A stretch of 64,000 nucleotides of DNA from Rana temporaria (taxonomy: Eukaryota > Chordata > Amphibia > Anura > Ranidae): the NCBI RefSeq assembly GCF_905171775.1, contig NC_053499.1, forward strand, positions 137,996,422-138,060,421. Reading direction: 5' to 3'. Of this stretch, positions 56,795 to 64,000 are shown piece by piece. The notes under the pieces were generated by a model. It did no database searches. It was given only the letters and a program-made list of their open reading frames with translations, and was not told the origin of the DNA. Each line of letters starts with the position of its first letter. Position 1 is the stretch's first letter. The translations under genes were made by a program, and so were the position numbers.

Positions 56795-57593
56795 TATATT
56801 TTTTAATTATTTTTTTACTGTCAGTGTTTTTTTTTTTGTTTTAATAGAAGGGAAGTATAATGAAAATACAGTTCATTGTCCTTACCTGCTAGCCACCACG
56901 TGCCTATTATACTGAATATCCTTAATCTTTGTTAAAAGTTTTAGCAGCTATGTCCACCAACTGCTAGGCAGCTGTCACAGACAGTTATTTTACTATCTTG
57001 AAAGAACGTGGATGTTCATTTCAAGCCTCTACGTCCCCAATTCTTCTTTTTTCTCCCTCCTTTCCCTTTACATAGCATAGAATAAATCCTTAAATACAAA
57101 AAGGCTTCTTTGCAGGGTGTCTGCAGTCTTGGCTCCTTCCTATTAGCTAAGCTACATTTACTCCTTTGTACTTTGAACAACAGATTTGGTTGATGATGAC
57201 CGAACGCAGCAAGGAACTGAGGCTTCACAGATGTTTTTGAATAGAGGAAACATTTTTTAACATCCTTCCTATTCGCTAATACGTAGCACATCAAAACAAA
57301 TAACTGCATGCAGTCTTCTAGAGCTGCCTGTTGTTTTAGGCTTTGCACTGGAGAGTGATGTGTGACTGCTGACTGTCAGTAACTAACTGACAGCAACTAC
57401 TGCAAATGATAAAAATGTCTATAGATAGACTTTTTTTTGGGCCGACATGAGGTCAGTTCCAGCATCGCTGGTGAAAGTGATTTCCTTTGAGTAGAGAAGC
57501 ACTAAAAATGAATGTTTCTGAGTAGTGGAAGTCTGAACAAAATAATCTTCTGGAATTGTTTAAGTATACTGTAGCACTATAAGGCAAGTGAAA
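56795..57593. other. Unique intron
   Basis: Nothing recognised; minus-strand frame 57016-57348 lacks domain or splice support. Confidence 0.45.
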
Positions 57594-58124
57594 GTATTGA
57601 GTACCATTAGATAACCCCCTCTGGGAAGTCCTTTCCCCGAGGGGGTTGCCTTGCGGGTGTGCTCCTGAGTCATACATTTGGCGTCCATAGATCCTGAGTG
57701 TATGACTCGGCCCCGTCCCTGGCGCCCGCGTCATTGGATTTGATTGACAGCAGTGGGAACCAATGGCTGCGCTGCTATCAATCCATCCAATCAAAGCCGG
57801 GACTCCGTGGAGAGGAGGACGGCGGGGATGCGCCGAGGAAATGAAAGGGCTTAGTTGTAGACCAGTATTGAATACCATTAGATAACCCCCTCTGGGAAGT
57901 CCTTTCCCGAGGGGGTTGCCTTGTGGGCGTGCTCCTGAGTCATACATTTGGCATCCATAGATCCTGAGTGTATGACTCGGCCCCGTCCCTGGCGCCTGCG
58001 TCATTGGATTTGATTGACAAAAGTGGGAGCCAATGGCTGCGCTGCTATCAATCTATCCAATCAAAGCCGGGACTCCGTGGAGAGGAGGATGGCAGGGATG
58101 CGCCGAGGAAATGAACGGGCTTAG
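57594..58124 (-). repeat. 271 bp tandem duplication within a TTAA-type core
   Basis: Copy 1 begins GTATTGAGTACCATTAG at 57594; copy 2 begins GTATTGAATACCATTAG at 57865 and ends near 58124. Identity is high with scattered substitutions (GGTGTG/GGCGTG, GACAGCAGTGGG/GACAAAAGTGGG). Each copy includes the hairpin-forming TTGATTGACAGCAGTGGG and CTGCGCTGCTATCAATC segment of several TTAA elements. A long minus-strand frame across both copies is a by-product. Confidence 0.9.
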
Positions 58125-58204
58125 GTAAGTAAAACGGGGGGCTTGGGGCCGGTTACTTCCAGTTTTTTTTTAAACCTTAAAGCATAGTATTAAAAAACAC
58201 AAAC

Positions 58205-58422
58205 CTTTATGTGAGGGGAAGGAAAGAGGGATAAAGAGAAGGGCAGAAGAAAATAGGAAAATAAAAATGAGGAGAGAGGAAGGGAAGAGAATGATAGAAG
58301 AAAGAAAATGAAGGAAAGGGAAATGGAAAAATAGGAGAACAGATGGGAAAGAAAAAAGGGGGGAGATAAATGGAAAAATAAGGAAATGGAATAGGAGGAA
58401 AGGAGAAGGAAAAAGACAACAA
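58205..58422 (+). repeat. Polypurine tract, about 215 bp
   Basis: Almost only A and G (GGAAAGAGGG, GAGGAGAGAGGAAGGG, GGAGAAGGAAAAAG) with few pyrimidines. Directly followed by an AT tract. Confidence 0.9.

Positions 58423-58423
<1 letters not shown>

Positions 58424-58472
<49 letters not shown>
58424..58472. repeat. (AT)n tract, 49 bp
   Basis: Uninterrupted alternating AT next to the polypurine tract. Confidence 0.95.
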
Positions 58473-58479
<7 letters not shown>

Positions 58480-58763
58480 ATAAAAAAGAACTCTTAACAT
58501 AACTAATTCTTATCTGAGGATATTCAAAAGCCACAAATGAACTTTAAAAGACTCCCAGAGAATTATCAGGGGCACACTGCAATCTGATAAATATCTGTAA
58601 AGTGCACAAATTGTACACCCGTGTATGGATGCACTTACATTGGGGAATGCCCTGCTAAAAATTATTATGAAGCAAAGGTGTTGGCGAATGTTTGTGATGA
58701 GTTATATACTGTACTACTACTGTAAGGGCCATGGTACTGTTGGGAAGCTCTTCATAACTTCTG
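58473..58763. other. Unique intron
   Basis: Nothing recognised. Confidence 0.5.
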
Positions 58764-58766
58764 TTA

Positions 58767-59227
58767 GGCCTCGTACACGCGACGGGACTGTCCGATGAAA
58801 CCGGTCCGCCGGAACGTTTTCATCAGACATGTCCGCTGGAAGAATTTGGTCTGATGGCTGTACACACCATCAGACCAAATTCCGCGCGGACAGAATACGC
58901 GGTGACGACGCGGCGACGATGACGCGGCGACGTGCGCGAACCTGGAAGTTCAATGCTTCCACGCATGTGTCGAATCACTTTGACGCGATGCGCGGGTTCC
59001 CGGGCCAGCGGACATGTCCGATGAGTCGTACTGACCATCGGACATGTCCGGCGGACAGGCTTCCAGCGGACATGTTTCTTAGCATACTAAGAAACATTTG
59101 TCCGCTGGATACCTGTCCGGTCGGCCGGAAAATTGTCTGGTCGGCCCTACACATGACCGAACATGTCTGCTGAAACTGGTCCGACGGACCAGTTTCAGCG
59201 GACATGTTCGGTCGTGTGTACGAGGCC
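58767..59227 (-). mobile_element. Multi-hairpin MITE, TTA target, inverted copy of the 18004/34902 family
   Basis: TTA at 58764-58766 and 59228-59230. Reading left to right it starts with the CCGATGAAACCGG hairpin, then TCTGATGGCTGTACACACCA, the CpG-rich core, the TGTTTCTTAGCATACTAAG palindrome, and ends with CCGAACATGTC arms and GTGTGTACGAGGCC: the same parts in reverse order. Confidence 0.93.
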
Positions 59228-59230
59228 TTA

Positions 59231-59620
59231 AAGGTATTAACTCAAGGCCTCTGATCAACTACAACTACCTTTTACTTACACATGAAGTGTGTCTGGATTA
59301 TTATCTCTAAAACATGTCAGTTCTCTTGAAATAGGAGCTTGTTGAACCCTTTTTTTCTTACTATTATACTTATACATTTAATATTATTGGGGGATGATTA
59401 GGTATAAAAGTTAAGGGAGGGTTTGAAATGGAGAAATAAAGTTTATCATACTTTGCACCCCTTTTTATTTTGCTACTTTACCCTGTTTTTAGCAAAGAAA
59501 GACCCGGGTCAAAAACGACAGCACTGGGAACCAATGTACCTGCACATATGACGTTTTTTTTGACGTTTCTATGACGTTTTTCTTTACAACTGTGCTGCAT
59601 ATTTTATGATTTATTAAAAT
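59231..59620. other. Unique intron
   Basis: Includes repeated ATGACGTTTTT words at 59548-59582; otherwise nothing recognised. Confidence 0.5.
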
Positions 59621-59624
59621 CTTA

Positions 59625-60663
59625 TGTAGCGCCCTGCTCCCAATGACTGGGGCGCTATTCTAAATTTAGAGGGTGTCTGAGCCAATAGTGGGCTCAGACT
59701 TTGTTGAATTCCATTGAAATTAGCCTCTGTTCTGGCTATGGTTGTGCTTGATAGGATTTTCCCCTGTTACCTGTAGGTCGCGTTACCACCTCAGGCCCAT
59801 GTTGGAACACAAGCGAACCATGGTGTGTTGAGTGACCCTTTTCGGCAGCAGCCCAGTGGGAGTGGTGCCCCGCTGTTAATGCGAGGAAGGGATACTTAAG
59901 GGGCAGACACCGTTTTTCGGGGTCGTTTGCCTAGTGGCCCTCCTGACGCGAGGCATGTGTGTGTGATCTTCACCTCGGGACCACGTTGGCCCGTGGTCGC
60001 ATCTCCATGGAGTAGGCCCAGTTATGCTGGCTGGGGCCTACGATTCAAAAGGGGATCCCAAGCTGTCCATCCAAGTGGGGGAAGCTGCTTAATGAAGGAA
60101 ACCGGGGGAGGACCTGCCCTGTAGGAGACCAGGCAAAGCAAGCTAATGTCTCGGGATAGGCCTGGTGACTTCCTTATAAAGGGATCAAGTACTCTTTTGG
60201 TCTTACAGTCCGCCGGGTCAGCTTAAAGGCTCTTTTACTGTAAGGCTGGAAGTTCGGGACTTAAATCCTGTGGCAAAGGATCCCTGACTATCCATCTTTC
60301 GTTCTCAGACGGTCTGTGGCAGAGGCTGCTCTCATACAGTTCGTGCATCATCCCGGCTGCTAGGCCATGTGAGAGGGGTCTATTCGGGTGAGCCATACCC
60401 CCTCAGAAGAGAGTGGTGAATACTGGAACTTTAGACATTTTTTGTGTGCTTTGTACCACATACCTGAACCTTCCCCCTTCTCTCCTTCTATCTACTCTCT
60501 CCACAAGTTTTACTGCAGCAAAAATAAAACCTAACAGTTGAAGGTTTTACATCTTGTGTGGACATTGCAATTTTTTATAGACATTCTTCCCTTGACAACG
60601 AACTTAGAGGTAACGTGCAAAACCCAAATCTAAACCAGCAGCTCCTGCAGGGATAGTGCTACA
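59625..60663 (+). mobile_element. Solo LTR, 1039 bp, with 4 bp duplication
   Basis: Begins TGTAGCGCCCTG and ends GATAGTGCTACA, with TGTAGC/GCTACA inverted ends and the TG..CA rule of LTRs. CTTA at 59621-59624 is repeated at 60664-60667. AATAAA occurs at about 60521, in the place expected for a polyadenylation signal. No internal retroviral or Gypsy genes and no second LTR are nearby, so it is a solo LTR left by recombination. The 4 bp duplication is compatible with a Gypsy-type element. Confidence 0.9.
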
Positions 60664-60667
60664 CTTA

Positions 60668-62282
60668 GAAGAAAACCTTGTAGAGCAATGATGTTTATGC
60701 CTTTGCAGGCTCCTATGAATTGTATTAAGTAGAAGAACAGAGCACAACTCCAGTCCCTACTTGACAGCTTTGGACTACGTGGGGAAACAATAAACATGGC
60801 ATTAGATTGTATCGCAAAACTAGACTAGTGGGAATCTTTATGGGAACTTTGAGTTCGGTTGGTAAATAGTTTCAATAAACTGTTCCTCCCCACTTAATAA
60901 AGGGCCTACCATCCCCCCTGCATCAATACAACTAAACCTCTCTAATCACAATGTTGGCAAGACAATGAAGGTGTATTACCGTTGAGGCTTTCGACACATA
61001 ATTTTGCAGTCAGCAATATTAACAATGTTGAAGAGGAGCCCAGAGGAATCATTAATAAAGATATGGTTCAGCCAGACTTGATGGATTTGCATGTGAATTC
61101 ACTTGGGCAATGGAGAGTATCTGCTGAGCGACTATAATATTCACCCTGACATTTATCTTATGCAGCTTTCTGAACTGCTAGCTAAGTCCCTGTAGATGTT
61201 GATTTCTTTATCAATTGAATGTCCCTAAAACTGTACAGGTTTAAATGCAGAACGTATTTGATTCTGGTAGAAAATTTGACAGACTCAACCTCTTAAAAAA
61301 AAAAAAAAAAAAAAACCTGATCACTGAGACCTTTCTAACATACTTCTTACTTTCACACCTTGCAAGAAGTTCCCTTTATATTCTTTTCCCTGTCTTCAAA
61401 ACAGAATTTCTCTAAAAACTTCTGTAAATAACCTGCTATATAAACCTAATTTCTAAGTTGATACTCATCATCTATTGCCCTTGTTCCTAGTTGCAGTGGT
61501 TACCTGTTACCATTATCAACATTTGTGTGTTTCCCTGGCTACAATTTCTGTCTGCCATGCTGGTATTTTTTAACTTTCATGTTTCTGGTCAGTCCCCAAC
61601 GTCAAAAGTTTTATCTGATCTGGTACCTCTGCCTGCAAATTACTAACATGAACTGTCCCAAACTATTACTCTGTTCATTTGATATCTCCTCACTGTTGCT
61701 GACCCCAGCTTATTCCTTGACTATGTCTCCATTGGTGGCCTGCACCTTCATGGTGTACCCAGACATTATTCCACACTCATGTAACTTTTGCATACCTGCA
61801 TTCCCTGTTCTCCAAACCAAGGATGTTAGGACTGGGGTAGTAAGGGAGACCACCTTTGCCATCTAAAGCTCTGTATACAGCAATGTGACAATAGTCCTAA
61901 CCTAAAATAAACCCAAAAGTGATGGTGTAAAAGATAAGAAAACTACAGCTGTATGGTAAACATTGTACAGTGCCACATCTGACAGACATGAGCCAGCCTT
62001 CCCATTGCATTGTTTGAGACCAGCAAAGAGCCTATGCAAATAGCAGCTTAGAGCTTAGATACAGCCATACAGCTAACTGAAGTCAGCTTTAATTAAATTA
62101 TAGTTTGCATAGAGCACGACATGTATGTGACCATACTCAAGCCTAGAGATAGGTCACTCAGCACTTCATTGTGGAATAGAGGAATAATATATGTATATTT
62201 ATTATTCAGCTGGCTACAGCACTGCATTGTTTAGGTTGGTAGGCACAGTGCAGCAAAGATATGGAACAGTGGGGTGTTTTCT
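60668..62282. other. Mostly unique intron with a poly-A run and an LTR-like pyrimidine stretch
   Basis: Poly-A of about 20 at 61296-61315. 61460-61870 is pyrimidine rich with CCTTGACTATGTCTCC, similar in style to 28440-28540 and possibly another decayed LTR. No exon recognised. Confidence 0.45.
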
Positions 62283-62286
62283 CTAA

Positions 62287-63097
62287 CCTCCCTGGCGGTA
62301 TGGTTATTTCAGATTTTAGGTGCTGAATGCGGTACCATTATCTTGCATGGAAATTTGGCGTTTTATATTGTAGGCCTGTAATTCTTAGGAATAACTCACT
62401 TAAATCTGTCCAAACAAGAGTCTACTAGACATTTCGGGTATGATAAAGTTTAAAACACAAAATCAAGAATTATAATATAATAAATAATTATAACAAATAA
62501 TAATATAATTATAGTAAAAATTATTCAATAATGTAATCAAATCAAAAACACTGACATTTGCTCAAATTGCTGTTGCTGTCATTACTTTTAGTGTTTGATG
62601 ATGAATTTCCCAACAAATCACTATCACTCAATTCTGCAAGTGATTGTAATTTATTATCGCTGTTTTCTAGCTGGTCTAAAACCACTTTTGACATAAAGGG
62701 ACACTTTTTGGTTGCTATGGATAATCTACGTTTCCCAGGCAGAAAGAACAGTATTTATTAAATAAAAGTGCATGCAGGACACTGGGCAGACCACTAGGGA
62801 CAAAAGGGGTGTGTAATTATTTATACAGTACTGTAATCTTTTTTATTTGGCGCCGATCTCCTCCCCCGTGCGTCATAATGTCGCAGGGAACGGAGCTCGG
62901 TGGCACTCGGGGGACTGTGGTAATCAAGCGAGGAGACGACTCGCACACACAGCGGGGGAGGCATGGCAGACATCCAGGGGACAAGTTAAGTAAACTCTGC
63001 CTGGATACTGCAATGCGATCCCTAGTCTGGCTTGGGGATACTGCTAATGGTCCTGGATTTCCACCCTTAGCCAGACTTTGGATTACCACCAGGGAGG
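62287..63097 (+). mobile_element. TTAA-family element (CCTCCCTGGCGGT)
   Basis: Left target decayed to CTAA (62283-62286), right TTAA at 63098-63101. Termini CCTCCCTGGCGGTATGG and ATTACCACCAGGGAGG are inverted. A CpG-rich right half (62850-63000) and a second inverted pair CTAGTCTGGCTTGGGG / CCTTAGCCAGACTTTGG close the right end. A separate family from CCACTTAAG. Confidence 0.88.
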
Positions 63098-63101
63098 TTA
63101 A

Positions 63102-63697
63102 ATATGCAGTTTAGTGTAGTTGATTATTTTTTTACTTTAAATCAGGTACTTTGTTTCATACTAATACCTCAATGAAAGCCTACAGGAGTATGAAGACATC
63201 AGTTTCCCTGCACAGGTTAAATCCCAATTAAAATCACAGAAACAAAATATGCTGTCAGATAGACTTGTCCTAGAAACCTTCATCGCCATAGTCTTATCTC
63301 CACTCTTCTATGCAAAAGTATCTAAAAATTACTGTGTACTTCAGTGGCCACCAGAGTAAGCCCTACTATGCTCAGTATTGCAATAGAACTGGTCAGACAC
63401 TTCCTGTTTTATGCTAAGGGGTGTGGCTGTTATTCAGCTCTTCTGCTACAGGACACTGCAGTGTGAGGGCTGTATTTAAAGCCATTTATTAGCAAAAATA
63501 AATTACACTACATCTCATCTCCTCCACCAAAACCCTCCCCTTACCTCCCGACATAACCTTTTAGAGAGCTTACAGGAAAGAAGTGAAGACCACAGAGTGT
63601 AATCTGAGTGACAGCGCTGCATCTACTGTGGCTGTTGACATCTTATCTAAGGTAGTGGATCCCAACAGCAGTTTTAGAGCATAAAATATATTAAGCC
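63102..63697. other. Unique intron
   Basis: No recognised feature. Confidence 0.5.
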
Positions 63698-63700
63698 TAA

Positions 63701-64000
63701 TGCCGCGTACACACGATCATTTTTCGGCTTGTAAAAAACAAAAATTTTCAGCCTCTAGAAAAAAACAAAGTTTTTTCCAACTTCATCATTAAAACGACAT
63801 TGCCCACACACGATCGTTCAAAAAAAATGCTCTAGCAAAGTGCAATGACGTACAACACTAACGACGGCACTATAAAGGGGAAGTTCCATGCGGATGGCGC
63901 CACCCTTTGGGCTGCTTTAGCTGATTCCGTGTTAGTAAAAGACGATTCACCCTTTTCTGTCTGTTACAGCGTGATGAATGTGCTTACTCCATTACGAACG
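63701..64000 (+). mobile_element. TGCCGCGTACACACGATC MITE, cut by the window edge
   Basis: TAA at 63698-63700 and left terminus TGCCGCGTACACACGATC. It follows 33620-33920 closely, including GCTTGTAAAAAACAAAAATT, GACGTACAACAC and CACCCTTTGGGCTGCTTTAG. The right part lies beyond the window. Confidence 0.88.

Noticed and set aside
57453..58004. 183-codon minus-strand frame
   Set aside because: Covers a 271 bp tandem duplication inside a transposon core; the protein repeats because the DNA does.

Overview
The window is vertebrate, non-coding intronic DNA from an anuran amphibian, most likely a true frog (Ranidae). This rests on sequence style: dense families of short CpG-rich inverted-repeat transposons opening with motifs such as GGCCTCGTACACACGA, TGCCGCGTACACACGATC, GGGCCAGATTCACAAAG and TTAACCACTTAAGCCCCGG, which I associate with ranid genomes. 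No database search was possible, so the genus is not assigned.

Only one conventional protein-coding element is convincing: a 120 bp minus-strand exon at 3550-3669, with a good splice acceptor and donor, encoding the start of the second extracellular cadherin repeat of a type II classical cadherin. CDH8 is the best fit among the paralogues I remember; CDH11 is next. Because the gene reads leftwards, 3670-64000 is the intron 5' of this exon (at least 60 kb with no other exon seen), and 1-3549 is the start of the 3' intron.

The rest is intron packed with mobile elements, many nested. (1) Elements flanked by TTAA (piggyBac-type target) occur in several families, e.g. 5663-6140, 12473-13357, 18947-19822, 30675-31118, 31123-31694, 32563-33530, 37168-38765, 45625-47054, 54318-54824, 62287-63097. 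(2) Palindromic MITEs flanked by a 3 bp TAA/TTA-type duplication (PIF/Harbinger-like) occur e.g. at 4108-4573, 13478-13950, 18004-18380, 34902-35382, 35735-36405, 43705-44195, 52627-53044, 58767-59227. (3) hAT-type elements with 8 bp duplications lie at 4588-4723, 9551-9905, 41380-42103 and 47169-47990. (4) Decayed Tc1/mariner transposase sequence lies on the minus strand at 18490-20110. (5) A 5'-truncated L1 with a 15 bp target duplication lies at 30115-30459. (6) A solo LTR with a 4 bp duplication lies at 59625-60663. (7) Penelope-like or hammerhead-associated tandem sequences are suggested near 42370-42960 and 53470-54240. Minisatellites (36 bp at 2525-2770, 33 bp at 26446-26720), long AT tracts and purine tracts complete the picture.

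Stretches between repeats (for example 31700-32200, 40440-40740, 44490-45150, 48060-48640, 51990-52270) look like ordinary unique intron and could hold conserved regulatory elements of the cadherin gene, but the sequence alone cannot show that. I found no operon, CRISPR, toxin, viral gene set or other multi-gene system. The most unusual things are structural: a perfect 174 bp hairpin, paired subterminal hairpins that keep pairing while changing sequence between element copies, nested insertions that reveal their empty target sites, and a hammerhead-like core.
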